This document shows, in pieces, positions 1 to 14,109 of a DNA stretch of 64,000 nt. The stretch's first letter is position 1; each line of letters opens with the position of its first letter. The notes under the pieces were generated by a model, which saw nothing but the letters and a program-made list of their open reading frames with translations, ran no database searches and was not told the DNA's origin. A program made the position numbers and the translations under genes. The stretch lies in the NCBI GenBank assembly GCA_029961685.1, contig JARWKL010000006.1, forward strand, positions 18,849,276 through 18,913,275. Direction: 5' to 3'. Source of the stretch: Aristolochia californica. Lineage: Eukaryota; Streptophyta; Magnoliopsida; Piperales; Aristolochiaceae.

Positions 1-2527
1 TTTCACTCTCCTATTTTTGTCCTAAACAAAAATATAAGGCAAATAGATCACAAAAAAATGAAAATTTTAGAGTTTATGTATGCAAAAAATTGAAAGCTAT
101 AATAAATGTAAGTGAAGAAAATTATTTCACGCACTAAAAATGAACACCAAAGTTTTGTTATCCATGTTTGGGAAATTCACTACTATCACCCCTAATAGGT
201 AGTTAGAATTTTATAAGAAAGAGATTGCTAATATCTCCTGACTTGTTTTAAAGGAGGTGGATAAGCATGCCAGAAAGATGTTAATGATGCAAATGACTTG
301 ATGATCCAAAAATTTAATGGAGTAGAAAAAATTAAATTCTCAAATTATCATGCGGTGGTATATTTATCAGAGCCAATAACCCAGTTTTTGATTATTTTAC
401 AAAAAGCAGACCTAGATCATCTTAAATGTTTTGATTGATTAGTGATGTGTAACAACTATAATTTTTGTTAGAAATGACCTATGGTTTGGGAGTCAACACT
501 CAGTTAAAAATGCATTGCTGCCCCTCCTCTTCCGATGATTGTAAAACCCAATATATAAAAAACTAAAAGAGTTTACAATCCTTCAAAATCACATATACTT
601 TTTGGAATTATCTCTCTCAACATTTGTGCATATCCATTTTGGCTGTTCGATTTTTTTTTCAAATCCAAACTTGAGTTTTCTCTCTCCCATTTTTCTCGTA
701 AACAAAATGATAAGGCAAATAGATCACAAAAAAAGGAAAATTTTAGAGTTTATGTATGTAAAAAATTGAAAACTATAATAAATGTTAGTGAAAAAAATAA
801 TTTTATGCACTAAAAATGAACACCAATGTTTTGTTATCCATGTTTGGGAAATTCCACTAGTACCCTAATAGCTTGCTAGAATTTTATAAGAAAGAGATTT
901 CTAATTGATCCTAACATGTTTTAAATGTGGTAGATATGCATGCCAGAAATATGTTGAAGATGCAAATGACCTAAAGATTAAAAAATTTCAAGGAGTAGAA
1001 AAAATTAAATTCTCAAGTTAATGTGTGGTGGGTTTACTAGAGCCAAACAACCCACTTTTTGCCTATTTTACACAAAGCGGACCTAATTTTCATAGATCAT
1101 CATAAATGTTTTGATCAATTAATGTTGTATAACGGCTATAATTTTTGTTAGAAATGACTTATGATTTGCGAGTCAACACTCAGTTAAAAAAGCCTCGCCC
1201 CCTCTTCCAATGATTGCAAAACCCAACATATGAAAAACTAAAAGATTTTACAATCCTTAAAAATCACAGATACCTTTTGGAATTATCTCTTTCTGCATTT
1301 GTGCATTTCCATTTTGGATATTCAATTTTTTTTCAAATCCAAACTTGAGTTTTCACTCTCCCTTTTTTCTTGTAACCAAAAAGGTTAAGGCACATAAATC
1401 ACGACAAAAAGAAAATTATAGAATTTATCATGCGAAAAATTTAAAAGTATAACAATCTAAGTGAAGAAAATTATTTCACGCACTAAAAAATGAACACCAA
1501 AGTTTTGTTATCCATGTTTGGGAAATTCCACAAGTACAACCCCTAATAGCTTGTTGGAATTTTAAAGAAAGAGATTTCTAATTGATCCTAAATTGTTTTA
1601 AATGTGGTAGATATGCATACCTGAAACATGTCGAAGAAGCAAATGATTTAAAGATCAAAAAATTTCAAGGAGTAGAAAAAATTAAATTCTCAAGTTAACG
1701 TGCGGTGGGATATTTACTAGAGCCAAACAACCCACTTTTTGCCTATTTTAAAAAAAGCGGACCTAACAATCATAGATCTTCGTAAATGTTTTAATCAATT
1801 AATAATGTGTAACGGCTATAATTTTTGTTAAAAATGACTTATGGTTAGGGAGTCAACACACAGTTGAAAATGCCTCGCCCCCCTCTTCCGATGATTACAA
1901 AACCCAATATATAAAAAACTAAAAGACTTTACCATCCTTAAAAATCACAAATACTATTTGGAATTATCTCTCCGAGCATTTGCGTATTTCCAGTTTGGAT
2001 GTTCAATGTTATTTCAAATCCAAATATGAGTTTTCACTCTCCCATTTTTCTCATAAACAAAAAGATAAGGCAAATAGATCACAACAAAATGAAAATTTAA
2101 GAGTTTATGTATGGAAAAAATTATTTCACGCACTAAAAATGAACACCAATGTTTTTTTATCCATGTTTGAAAAATTCCACTAGTATAACCCCTAATTGTT
2201 TGTTGGAATTTTATAAGAAAGAGGTTTCTAATTGATTCTAACATGTTTTAAATGTGGTGGATATGCATGCCTGAAACTTGTTGAAGATACAAATGACCTA
2301 ATGATCCTAAAATTTCAAGGAGTAGAAAAAATTAAACTCTCAAGTTAATGTGCGGTGGGATATTTACTAGAGCCAAACAACCCTCTTTTTGCCTTTTTTA
2401 CAAAAAGCGGACCTAATAATCATAGATCATCGTAAATGTTTTGATCGATTATTGATGTGTAAGGGCTATAATTTTTGTTAGAAATTAATTATGGTGAGGG
2501 AATCAACACTCACTTAAAAACAACTCG

Positions 2528-2542
2528 CCCCCCCCCCCCCCC
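2528..2542 (+). repeat. Poly-C tract, 15 C
   Basis: This is an expanded C-tract at the standard site before an anchor. It is followed by a CTTCCG duplication (CTTCCGCTTCCGATG). Confidence 0.95.
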
Positions 2543-2552
2543 TTCCGCTTCC

Positions 2553-3041
2553 GATGAATGCAAAACCCAATATATAGAAAACTAAAAGAGTTTACAATCC
2601 TTAAAAATCACAGATACTTTTTGGAATTATCTTTCTGAGCATTTGTGCATTTCCTTTTTGGATGTTCAATTTTTTTTCATATCCAAACTTGAGTTTTCAC
2701 TCTCCCATTTTTCTCGTAAACAAAAAAATAAGGCAAATAGATCACAACAAAAGGAAAATTTTAGAATATTTGTATACAAAAAATTCAAAACTATAATAAA
2801 TGTAAGAGAAAAAAATTATCTTCACTCACTAAAAATTAAATTCTCAAGTTAACAGGAGTTGGGATATTTCAAGTGCCAAACAACCCACTTTTTGCCTATT
2901 TTACAAAAAGCAAACCTAACAATCATAGATCATCATAAATGTTTTGATCGATTGATGATGTGTAACGGCCATAATTTTTGTTAGAAATGACTTATGGTTT
3001 GGGAGTCAACACTCGGAAAAAAATGCCTCGCCCCCTCTTCC
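2553..3041 (+). repeat. Truncated monomer, 489 bp
   Basis: About 190 bp are missing. The sequence passes from the CACTAAAAATGAACACC site straight into the downstream AAAAAATTAAATTCTC site, with the junction at about 2829-2840. Both parental sites contain AAAAAT, so the deletion probably arose at short A-rich homology. The unit is preceded by a 15-C tract and a duplicated CTTCCG. Confidence 0.9.
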
Positions 3042-5053
3042 GATGATTCCAAACCCAATATATAAAAAACTAAAAGAGTTTGCAATCCTCTAAAATCACA
3101 AATTCCTTTTGGAATTATCACTCTAAGCATGTGGGCATTTCTATTTTGGATGTTCAATTTTTTTTCAAATCCAAACTTGAGTTTTGACTCTCCTATTTTT
3201 GCTCGTAAGCTAAAAGATAAGACAAATAGATCACAACAAAACGAAAATTTTAGAGTTTATTTATGCAAAAAAAATGAAAAATATAAGAAGTGTAAGTGAA
3301 GAAAATTATTTAACGCAATAAAAATGAACACCAAACTTTTATTATCCATGTTTGGGAAATTCCACTAGTACAACCCCTAATAGCTTGGTTGAATTTTATA
3401 AAAAAAGAGATATCTAATTGATCCTAACATGTTTTAAATTTAGTGGATATGCACGCCTGAAACTTTTAGAAGATGCAAATGACCTAATGATCATTTAACG
3501 TGCGGTGAGATTTTTACCAGAGCCAAACAACCCACTTTTTGCCTATTTTCCAAAAAGTGGACCTAACAATCATAGATCATCGTAAATGTATTGATCGATT
3601 AATGATGTGTAACGGCTATAATTTTTGTTAGAAATGACTTATGGTTTGGGAGTCAACGCTCATTTAAAAATGCCTCGTCGCCCTCTTCCGATGATTGGAA
3701 AACCCAATATATAAATAACTAAAAGAGTTTACAATCCTCTAAAATCACAAATTATTTTTGGAATTATTACTCTAAGCATTTGTGCATTTCTATTTTGGAT
3801 GTTCAATTTTTTTTCAAATCCAAACTTGAGTTTTGACTCTCCTATTTTTGTTCGTAAAATAAAACATAAGACAAATAGATCACAACAAAATGAAAATTTT
3901 AGAGTTTATTTATGCAAAAAATGAAAAATATTATAAATGTAAGTGAATAAAATTATTTAACGCAATAAAAATGAACACCAAAGTTTTATTATCCATGTTT
4001 GGGAAATTCCACTAGTACAACCCCTAATAGCTTGGTGGAATTTTATTAGGAAGAGTTTTGTAATTGATCTTTACATGTTTTTAATGTGGTGCATATGCAT
4101 GCCAGAAACATGTTGAAGATGAAAATGACCTAACGATTCAAAATTTTCAAGGAGTAGAAAAAATTAAATTCTCAAGTTAATGTGCGGTGGGATATTTACT
4201 AGAGCCAAACAACCATCTTTGTGACTATTTCACAAAAAGCGGACCTAACAATCATAGGCCATCATAAATGTTTGGATCAATTAATGATGTGTAACGACTT
4301 TAATTTTGTTAGTCGTGACTTATGATTTGGGAGTCAACACTCAGTTAAAAATGCCTCGCCTCCTCTCTACCGATGATTGCAAAACCCAATATATAAAAAA
4401 CTAAAAGAGTTGTCAATCCTTAATAATCACAAATACTTCTTTAAATTATCTCTCTCAGCATTTGGGCATTTCCATTTTGGATGTTCAATTTTTTTTCAAA
4501 TCGAAACTTGAGTTTTCACTCTCACATTTTTCTCATAAACAAATAGATGAGGCAAATAGATGACAACAAAATGAAAATTTTAGAGTTTATGAATGCAAAA
4601 AAATTAAAAACTATAATAAATGTAAATGAAGAAAATTACTTTACGCACTAAAATTAAACACCAAAGTTTTGTTATCCATGTTTGGGAAATTCTACTAGTA
4701 GAACCCCTAATTGCTTGGTGGAATTTTATAAGAAAGAGATTTCTATTTGATCCTAACTTGTTTTAAATGTGGTGGATATGCATGCCTGAAACATGTTGAA
4801 GATGCAAATGACCTAAAGATTCAAAAATTTCAAGGAGTAGAAAAAAGTAAATTCTCAAGTTAACGTGTGGTGGGATATTTAAAAGAGCCAAAAAACCCTC
4901 TTTGTGCCTATTTTACAAAAAGCGGACCTAACAGTCATAGAACATCATAAATGCTTGGATCAATTAATAATGTGTAATGGCTTTAATATTGTTAGAAATG
5001 ACTTATGATTTGTGAGTCAACACTCAGTTAAAAATGCCTCCCCCCCCTCTTCC

Positions 5054-5490
5054 GATGATTAGAAAACCCAATATTTAAAAAACTAAAAATGAACACCAAA
5101 GTTTTATTATCCATGTTTGGGAAATTCCACTTGTACAACCCTTAATAGCTTGGTGGAATTTCATAAGAAAGTGATTTCTAATTGATCCTAAGATGTTTTA
5201 AATGTGGTGGATATGCATGCTAGAAACATGTTGTAGATGCAAATGACCTAATGATCCAACAATTTCAAGTAGTAGAAAAAATTAAATTCTCAAGTTAACA
5301 GGCAGTGGGATATTTACCAGAGCCAAACAACCCACTTTTTGCCTATTTTTCAAAAGGTGGTCCTAACAATCATAGATCATCGTAAATATTTTGATTGATT
5401 AATGTTGTGTAATGGCTATAATTTTTTTTAGAAATGACTTATGGTTTGGGAGTTAATACTCAATTAAAAATGGCACGCGCCCCCTTTTTT
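5054..5490 (+). repeat. Truncated monomer, 437 bp
   Basis: About 245 bp are missing between the first third of the unit (AAAACTAAAAGAG) and the later GCACTAAAAATGAAC site. ACTAAAA, seven bases at 5082-5088, is common to both parental sites, a clear microhomology junction. The T-run and the GAAAATTTTAGAG block are lost. Confidence 0.9.
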
Positions 5491-6689
5491 GATGATTGCA
5501 AAACCAATTATATAAAAAACCAAAAGAGTTTACAATCCTTAAAAATCACATATACCTTTTGGAATTATCTTTCTCAGCATTTGTGCTTTTCCATTTTAGA
5601 TGTTAAATTTTTTTTCAAATCCAAACTTGAGTTTTTAATCTCCATTTTTTCTCGTAAACAAAAAAGTTAATGCAAATTGATCACAAAAAAAATGAAAATT
5701 TTTGAGTTTATAAATGCAAAAAAATTGAAAATTATAATAAATGTAAGTGAAGAAAATTATTTCACGCACTAAAAATGAACACCAAATTTTTGTTATCCAT
5801 ATTTGGGAAATTTCACTAGTACAACCCCTAATAGTTTGGTGCAATTTTATAAGAAAGATATTTCTAATTGATCCTAACGTGTTTTAAAAGTGGTGATTAT
5901 GCATGCCTTAAACATGTTGAAGATGCAAATGACCTAATGATCCAAAAATTTCAAGGAGAAGAAAAAATTAAATTCTCAAGTTAACGTGTGGTGGGATATT
6001 TACCAGAGCCAAACAACCCACTTTTTGCCCATTTTACAAAAAGTGGACCTAAAAATCATAGATCATCGTAAATATTTTGATCAATTAATGATGTGTAACG
6101 ACTAAAATTTTTGTTAGAAATGACTTATGGTTTTGGAGTCAACACTCAATTGAAAATGCCTCACTCCCCCCTTTTCCGATGATTGCAAAACCTATTATAT
6201 AAAAAACTAAAAGAGTTTAAAATCCTTAAAAATCATAGATACTTTTTGGAACTATCTCTCTCTGCATTTGTGCATCGCCATTTTGGATGTTCAATTTTTT
6301 CTCAAAACCAAACTTTATTTTCACTCTTCCATTGTTCGCATAAACAAAAAGATAAGGCAAATTGATCACAACAAAACAAAAATTTTAGAGTTTTTGTATG
6401 CAAAAAATAGAAATCTATAATAAATATAAGTAAAGAAAATTATTTCACGCACTAAAAATGAACACCAAAGTTTTTATATCCATATTTGGGAAATTCGACT
6501 AATACAACCCCTAATTGCTTGTTGTAATTTTATAAGAAAGAGATTTCTAATTGATCCTCACATGTTTTAAATGTGGTGGATAAGCATGCCTTAAACATGT
6601 TGTAGATGCAAATGACCTAATGATCCAAAAATTTCAAGGAGTAACAAAAAAATTTAATTCTCAAGTTAACGCACTGTGGGATATTTAAC

Positions 6690-8870
6690 AAAGCCAAACA
6701 ACCCACTTTTTTGCCTATTTTACAAAAAGCGGAACTTACAATCATAGATCATTGTAAATATTTTGATCGATTAATAATGTGGAACGGTTATAATTTTTGT
6801 TAGAAATGAGTTATGGTTTGGGAGTCAACACTCTGTTAAAAATGTCTTCCCCCCCTCTTCCGATGATTTCAAAACCCAATATATAAAAAACTACCAGAGT
6901 TTACAATGCTTAAAAATTAGAGATACTTTTTGGAATTATCTCTCTTAGAATTTCTGCATTTCCTTTTTGGATGTTATATTTTTTTTCAAATCCAAACTTG
7001 AATATTCACTCTCCCATTTTTCTTGTAAACAAAAAGAAACGACAAATAGATCACAACAAAATGAAAATTTTAGAGTTTATGTATGTAAAAAGTTGAAAAC
7101 TACTATAAATATTAGTGATGAAAATTATTTCACCCTCTAAAAATGAACACCAAAGTTTTGTTATCCATGTTTGGAAAATTCCACTAGTATAACCCCTAAT
7201 AGCTTGCTGAAATTTTATAAGAAAGAGATTTCTAATTGATCCTAACATGTTTCAAATGTGGTATATATGCATGCCAGAAACATGTTGAAGATGCAAATGA
7301 CCAAAAGATGTAAAAATTTTGAAGGGCAAAAAAAATTAAATTCTCAAGTTAACGAGAGGTGGGATATTTACTCGAGCCAAACAACCCACTTTTTGTCGAT
7401 TTTACACAGAGCGGACATAAAAATCATAGATCATCATAAATGTTTTAATCGATTAATGATGTGTAACGACTCTAACTTTTGTTTTAAATGACTTATGGTT
7501 TCGGAGTCAATACTCTTTTGATGATCGCAAAACCCTATGTATAAAAAAATAAAAGATTTTAAAATCCTTAAAAGTCAGAGGTACTTTTTGGAATTATCTC
7601 TCTCAGCATTTGTACATTTCCATTTTGGATGTTCAATTTTTTTTCAAATCCAAACTTGAGTTTACACTCTCCCATTTTTTTCGTAAATAAAAAGACAAGG
7701 CAAAGAGATCACAACAATAGAAATTTTTTAGAGTTAATGTATGAAAAAAATTGAAAACTGTAATAAATGTAAGTGAAGAAAAGAATTTCACGTACTTCAA
7801 ATGAACACCAAAGTTTTGTTATCCATGTTTGGGAAATTTCACTAGTACAACCCCTAATAGCTTGCTGTAATTTCATAAGAAAGAGATTTCTAATTGATCC
7901 TAACATGTTTTAAATGTGGTAGATATGCATGCATGAAACATGTTGAAGATGCAAATGACCTAAAGATCAAAAAATTTCAAGGACGAGAAAAAAATTAAAT
8001 TCTCAAATTAATGTGTGATGGGATATTTACCAGAGCCAAACAACCCACGTTTTTCCTATTTTACACAAAGCGGACCTAACAATCATAGATCATCGTTAAT
8101 GTTTTGATCGATTAATGATGTGTAACGGCTATAATTTATGTTAGAAATGACATATGGTTTGGGAGTCAACACTCATTTAAAAATGCCTCACCACCCACTT
8201 CCGATGATTGCACAACCCAATATATAAAAAACTAAAAGAGTTTACAATCCTTAAAAATCACAGATACTTTTTGGAATTATCTCTCTCAGGATTTGTGCAT
8301 TTCCATTTTGATTGTTCAGTTTTTTTTAATATCCAAACTTGAGTTTTCACTCTCCCCTTTTTCTCGTAAAAAAAAAATACGGTACATAACTGACAACAAA
8401 ATGAAAATTTTATTGTTTATGTATGCAAAAAAATGAAAACTATAATAAATGTAAGTGAAGAAAATTATTTTATGCACTAAAAATTAACACCAAAGTTTGT
8501 AATCCATGTTTGGGAAATTTCACTAGTGCAACCCTTAATTGCTTGCTGGAATTTTATAAGAAAGAGATTTCTAATTGATCCTAAAATGTTTAAATGTGGT
8601 GGATAAGCATTCCGGAAACGTGTTGATGATGCAAATGACCTAATGATCCAAAAATTTCGAGGAGGAGAAAAAATTAAATTCTCATGTTAACGTGCGGTGG
8701 GAAATTTACCAAAGCCAAATTACCCACTTTTTGCCTATTTTAAAAAATGAGGACCTAACAATCATAGATCATCATAAATGTTTTGATCGATAAATGATGT
8801 GTAACGGCTAAAATATTTCTTAGAAATGACCTATGGTTTGGGACTCAACACTTAGTTAAAAATGCCTTGC
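6690..8870 (+). repeat. Segmental duplication, left copy (about 3.2 monomers)
   Basis: Units anchored at 6862, 7520 and 8203 pair with those at 18844, 19522 and 20196, at offsets of 11982, 12002 and 11993 bp. Shared private variants include ACAATGCTTAAAAAT after the anchor, TTAGTGATGAAAAT followed by CACCCTCTAAAAATG, the CTTTTGATGATCGCA anchor form, and GGTACATAAC (8391 versus 20375). Similarity to the partner copy is plainly higher than to the adjacent units. The edges are approximate, placed where the private variants stop matching. Confidence 0.8.
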
Positions 8871-9799
8871 CCCCTCTTCCGATGATTGGAAAACCTAATA
8901 TATAAAAAGTAAAAAGAGTTTAAAATCCTTTATAATGACAGATACTTTTTGGAATTATCTATCTCAGCATTTGTGAATTTCCATTTTGGATGTTTAATTT
9001 TGTTTCAAATCCAAACTTGAGTTTTCACTCTCCCATTTTTCTCGTAAACAAAACGATAAGGCAAATAGATCACAAAAAAATGAAAATTTTAGAGTTTATG
9101 TATGGAAAAAATTGAAAAATATAATAAATGTAAGTGAAGAAAAGTATTTCTCGCACTAAAAATGAACACCAAAGTTTTGTTATCCATATTTGGGAAATTC
9201 CACTAGTACAACCCCTAATAGCTTGCTGGAATTTGATAAGAAAGAGATTTCTAATTGATCCTAATATGTTTTAAATGTGGTAGATATGCATGCGTGAAAC
9301 ATGTTAAAGATGTAAATGACCTAAAGATCAAAAAAATTCAAGGAGGAGAAAAAATTAAATTCTCAAATTAAAGTGCGGTGGGATATTTACTTGAGCCAAA
9401 CAACCAACTTTTTTCCTATTTTACACAAAGCGAACCTAACAATCTTCGATCATCGCAAATGTTTTGAACGATTAATGTTCTGTAATGGGTATACTTTATG
9501 TTAGAAATGACTTATGGTTTGGGAGTCAACACTCAGTTACAAATGTCTTGCACCCCTCCATCGATGATTGCAAAACCCAGTATATAAAACACTAAAAGAG
9601 TTTACAATCCTTAAAAATCATAAATACTTTTTGGAATTATCTCTCTCAGCATTTGTGCATTTCCACTTTGAAATGTCAATTTTTTTTCATATCCAAACTT
9701 GATTTTTCACTCTCCTATTTTTCTCGTAAACAAAAAGATACGGTACATAGATCACAACAAAAAGAAAATTTTAAAGTTTATGTATGCAAAAAATTGAAA

Positions 9800-10640
9800 A
9801 CTATAATAATGTAAATGAAGAAAAAAAATTCACGCACTAAAAATGAACACCAAAGTTTTGTTATCCATGTTTGGGAAAAACCACTAGTACAACCCCTAAT
9901 TGCCTTCTGGAAATTATCAGAAAGAGATTTCTAATTGATCCTAACATGTTTTAAATGTGGTGGATAAGCATGCCAAAAACTTTTTGATGATGCAAATGAC
10001 CTAATGATCCAAAAATTTCAAGGAGGAGAAAAAATTAAATTCTCAAGTTAACGTGCAGTGGGATATTTACCAGAACCAAACAACCCACTTTTTGCCTATT
10101 TTACAAAATAAGGACCTAACAATCTTAGATCATCGGATATGTTTTGATCGATTAATGATGTGTAACTACTAACATGTTTGTTAGAAATGACCAATGGTGT
10201 TGGACTCAACACTTAGTTAAAAATGCCTTCCACCCCCTCTTCCGATGATTGCAAAACTAAATATATAAAAAACGAAATGAGTTTAAAATCCTTTAAAATG
10301 ACAGATACTGATAGACTCTTTTTGAAATTATCTCTCTCAGCATTTGTGCATTTTCTTTTCGGATATTCAATTTTTTCTCAAATCCAAACTAGAGTTTTCA
10401 CTCACCCATTTTTCTCGTAAACAAAAAGATAAGGCAAATAGATCACAACAAAATGAAAGTTGTAGACGTTATCTATGCTAAAAAATTGAAAACTATAAAA
10501 ATTTTAGTGAAGAAAATTATTTCACACACTAAAAAAAAACACCAAAGTTTTGTTATCCATGTTTGGGAAATTCCACTAGTACAACCCCTAATAGCTTGCA
10601 AGAATTTTATAAGAAAGAGATTTCTAATTGATCCTAACAT
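9800..10640 (+). repeat. Segmental duplication, left copy (offset about 6.58 kb)
   Basis: This stretch matches 16385-17200. Shared private changes include AATAATGTAA (one A lost), AAAATGAGGACC or its AAAATAAGGACC form, TGTTTGTTAGAAATGACCA, GGACTCAACACTTAG, the ATGCCTTCCACCCCCTC tail, GAAATGAGTTTA, and a 10-bp insertion after CAGATACT (about 10311-10320 here). So many rare shared states indicate recent common ancestry. Confidence 0.82.
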
Positions 10641-11611
10641 GTTTTAAATATGGTAGATATACATGCCTGAAAAATGTTGAAGATGCAAATGACCTAAAGA
10701 TCAAAAAATTTCAAGGAGAAGAAAAAATTAAATTCTCAAGTTAACGTGCGGTGGGATATTTACCAGAGCCAAACAACCCACTTTTGGCCTATTTTACACA
10801 AAGTGGACCTAAAAATCATTCACCATCGTAAATGTTTTGATCGATTAATGATTGGTAACACCTATAATTTTTGTTAGAAATGACTGATGGTTTGGGAGTC
10901 AACATTCAGTTAAACCCCCCCCCTCTTTCGATTATTGCAAAACCCAATAAATAAAAACCTAAAAGAGTTTAAAATCCTTAAAAATCACAGAAAATTATTG
11001 GATATATCTCTCTCAGCATTTGTGCATTTCCATTTTAGATGTTCAATTTGTTTTCAAATCCAAACTTGAGTTTTCAGTCTCTCATTTTTCTCGTAAACAA
11101 AAAGATAAGGCAAGTAGATCACAACAAAATTAAAATTTTAGAGTTTTTGTATGGAAAAAATTGAAAACTATAATAAATGTAAGTGAAGAAAATTATTTCA
11201 CGCACTAAAAATGAACACCAATGTTTTGTTTTCCATGTTTGGGAAATTCCACTAGTACAACCCCTAATAGCTTGCACGAATTTTATAAGAAAGAGATTTC
11301 TAATTGATCTTAACATGTTTTAAATGTGGTTGATACGCATGCCTGAAACATGTTGCAGATGCGAATGACCTAAAGATCAAAAAATTTCAAGGAGGACAAA
11401 AAATTAAATTCTCAAGTTAACATGCTGTGGGATATTTACCAGAGCTAAACATCCCACTTTTTTCCTATTTTACACAAAGCGGACCTAACAATCATAGATC
11501 ATCGTAAATGTTTTGAACAATTAATGATGTCTAACGGCTATAATTTATGTTAGAAGTGACATATGGTTTGGGAGTCAACACTTAGTTAAAAATGCCTCGT
11601 CCCCCTCTTTC

Positions 11612-12015
11612 GATTATTGGAAAACCCAATATATATAAAAAAAAGAGTTTACAATCCTTATAAATCAAAAATACTTTTTGGAATTATTTCTCTCAGCATT
11701 TGTGCATTTCCATTTTGGATGTTCAATTTTTTTTCAAATCAAAACTTGATTTTTCACTCTCTCTTTGTCTCTTAAATAAGGTAAATAGATGACAACAAAA
11801 TGAAATTTTAGAGTTTATGTATGAACAAAATTGAAAACTATAATAAACGTAAGTGAAGAAAATTATTTCATGCACTAAAAATGAACACCAAAGTTTTGTT
11901 ATCCATGTTTGGGAAATTCCACTAGTACAACCCCTAATAGCTTGTTGGAATTTTAAAGAAAGAGATTTCTAATTGATCCTAACTTAAATGTGGTAGATAT
12001 GCATACCTACCCCCC

Positions 12016-12050
<35 letters not shown>

Positions 12051-12082
12051 CCACCCTTCCTCTCATCCCCTCCCCCTCTTTC
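11612..12082 (+). repeat. Truncated monomer ending in a long C-tract, 471 bp
   Basis: The unit proceeds normally to GGTAGATATGCATACCT at about 12008 and then enters a C-tract. The final 200 or so bases, including the GTGCGGTGGG and GGGAGTCAACACT islands, are missing. One deletion endpoint therefore lies in the poly-C site. CCT is shared by the two parental sites. The segment 12050-12080, between the C-tract and the next anchor, is an unusually C/T-rich spacer. Confidence 0.88.
12010..12049 (+). repeat. Poly-C tract, 33 uninterrupted C (12017-12049)
   Basis: There are six C, one A and then 33 C. The tract directly abuts a deletion endpoint (CATACCT at about 12002-12008). A C/T-rich tail extends to about 12080. 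Confidence 0.93.
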
Positions 12083-14087
12083 GATGATTGCAAAACCCAA
12101 AATATAAAAAACTAAAAGAGTTTACAATCCTTAAAAATCACATATACTTTTTGGAATTATCACTCATTTTTGCATTTCCAATTATGGATGCTCAATTTTT
12201 TTTCAAATCCATACTTTAGTTTTCAGTCTCCCATTTTTCTAGTAAACAAAAAGATAAGGCAAATAGATAAAACAATGAAAATTTTAGAGTTTATGTATGA
12301 AAAGAATTGAAAACTATAATAAATGTTAGAGAATAAAATTTTTCACGCACTCAAAATTAACACCAAAGTTTTGTTATCCATGTTTGGGAAATTCCACTAG
12401 TACAACCCTAATGGCTTGCATGAATTTTATAAGAAAGAGATTTCTAATTGATCCTAACATGTTTTAAATGTGGTGTATATGCATGCCTGAAACATGTTGA
12501 AGATGCAAATGAGCTAAAGATCAAAAAAGTTCAAGGAGGAGAAAAAATTAAATTCTCAAGTTAACGTAAGGTGGGAAATTTACCAGAGCTAAACATCCTA
12601 CTTTTTTCCTATTTTTCACAAAGCGGACCTAATAATCATAGATCATCATAAATGTTTTGATCAATTGTTGATGTGTAACAACTATAATTTTTGTTAGAAA
12701 TGACATATGGTTTGGGAGTCAACACTCAGTAAAAAATGCCTCGCCCCCTCTTCCGATGATTGCAAACCAATATATAAAAAACAAAAAGAGTTTACAATCC
12801 TTAAAAATCACAGATACTTTTTGGAATTATCTCTCTTAGCATTTGTGCATTTCCATTTTGGATGTTCAATTTTTTTTCAAATCCAAACTAGAGTTTTCCC
12901 TCTCCCATTTTTCTCGTAAACAAAAAGATAAGGCAAATAGATCATAACTAAATAAAAATTTTAGAGTTTATGTTTGTATAAAATTGAAAACTATAATAAA
13001 TGTAAGTGAAGAAAATTATTTCACGCACTAAAAATGAACACCCAAGTTTTTTTATCCATGTTTTGGAAATTTCACTAACACAACCCCTAATAGCATGGTG
13101 GAATTTTATAACAAAGAGATTTCTATATGATCCTAAAATGTTTTAAATGTGGTGGATACGCATGCATGAAACATGTTGAAGATGCAAATGACCTAATGAT
13201 TCAAAAATTTCAAGGAGTAGAAAAAATTAAATTCTTAAGTTAACGTGCGGTGGGATATTTACTAGAGCCAAACAACCCTCTTTGTAATTATTTTACAAAA
13301 AGCGGACCTAACAATCATAGAACATCATAAATTTTTGGATCTATTAATGACGTGTAATGGCTTTAATTTTTTTTTAAATGACTTATGGTTTGGGAGTCAA
13401 CACTCAGTTAAAAATGCCTCGTCTCCCTCTTCCGATAATTGGAAAACCCAATATATAAATAACTAAAAGATTTTATAATCCTTTAAAATCACAGATTCTT
13501 TTTGGAATTATCTCTCTAAGCATTTGTGAATTTCTATTTTGGATGTTCAATTTTTTTTCAAATCCAAACTTGAGTTTTGACTTTCCTATTTTTGTTCGTA
13601 AACAAACAGATAAGACAAATAGATCACAACAAAATGAAAATTTAAGAGTTTATTTATGCAAAAAAATTAAAACTATAATAAATTATTTAATGCAATAAAA
13701 ATGAACACCAAAGTTTTATTATCCATGTTTGGGAAATTCCACTAGTACAACCCCTAATAGCTTTGAGGAATTTTTTAAGAAAGAGATATCAAATTGATTC
13801 TAACATGTTTTAAATGTGGTGGATATGCACACCTGAAACATGTAGAAGATGAAAATGACCTAATGATCCAAACATTTCAAGGAATAGAAAAAATTAAATT
13901 CTCAAGTTAACGTGCGGTGCGATTTTTACCAGAGCCAAACAACCCACTTTTTGCTTATTTTACAAAAAATGGACCTAACAATTATAGATCATCGTAAATG
14001 TATTGATCGAACAATGATGTGTAACGGCTAAAATTTTTGTTAGAAATGACTTATGGTTTGGGAGTCAACGCTCAGTTAAAAATGCCT

Positions 14088-14109
14088 CCCCCCCCCCCCC
14101 CCCCCCCCC
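14088..14109 (+). repeat. Poly-C tract, 22 C
   Basis: Pure C expansion between ATGCCT and TCTTTCG, in front of the unit at 14116. Neighbouring units at 13434 and 14796 have only short C runs. Confidence 0.95.

Larger units (their letters stand above)
1..6689 (+). repeat. Monomer block 1, diverged units with two truncated copies
   Basis: The window opens inside a unit at the TTTCACTCTCC position. Anchors follow at 534, 1209, 1890, 2553, 3042, 3690, 4372, 5054, 5491 and 6178. Units 2553 and 5054 are deleted derivatives described separately. Unit 3042 has also lost about 45 bp near 3490, where CTAATGATC runs directly into ATTTAACGTG. Units 3690 and 4372 resemble units near 13.4 and 14.1 kb. Nothing besides satellite is present. 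Confidence 0.95.
8881..12082 (+). repeat. Monomer block with alternating K and L subfamily units
   Basis: Anchors lie at 8881, 9563, 10244, 10930 and 11612. Together with unit 8203 they alternate K (8203), L (8881), K (9563), L (10244), then L again. K units carry GGATAAGCATGCC with ATGATGC downstream. L units carry AGCTTGC, AAGATCAAAAAATTTC and TTTACACAAAGCG. The stretch from about 9800 to 10640 is repeated at 16385-17200. Unit 11612 is cut short at a C-tract. Confidence 0.85.

Noticed and set aside
12010..12082. C-tract plus C/T-rich spacer as an inserted foreign element
   Set aside because: All C-rich stretches lie at the same monomer position and grade from 4 to 35 C. They are expansions of the normal site, not insertions.
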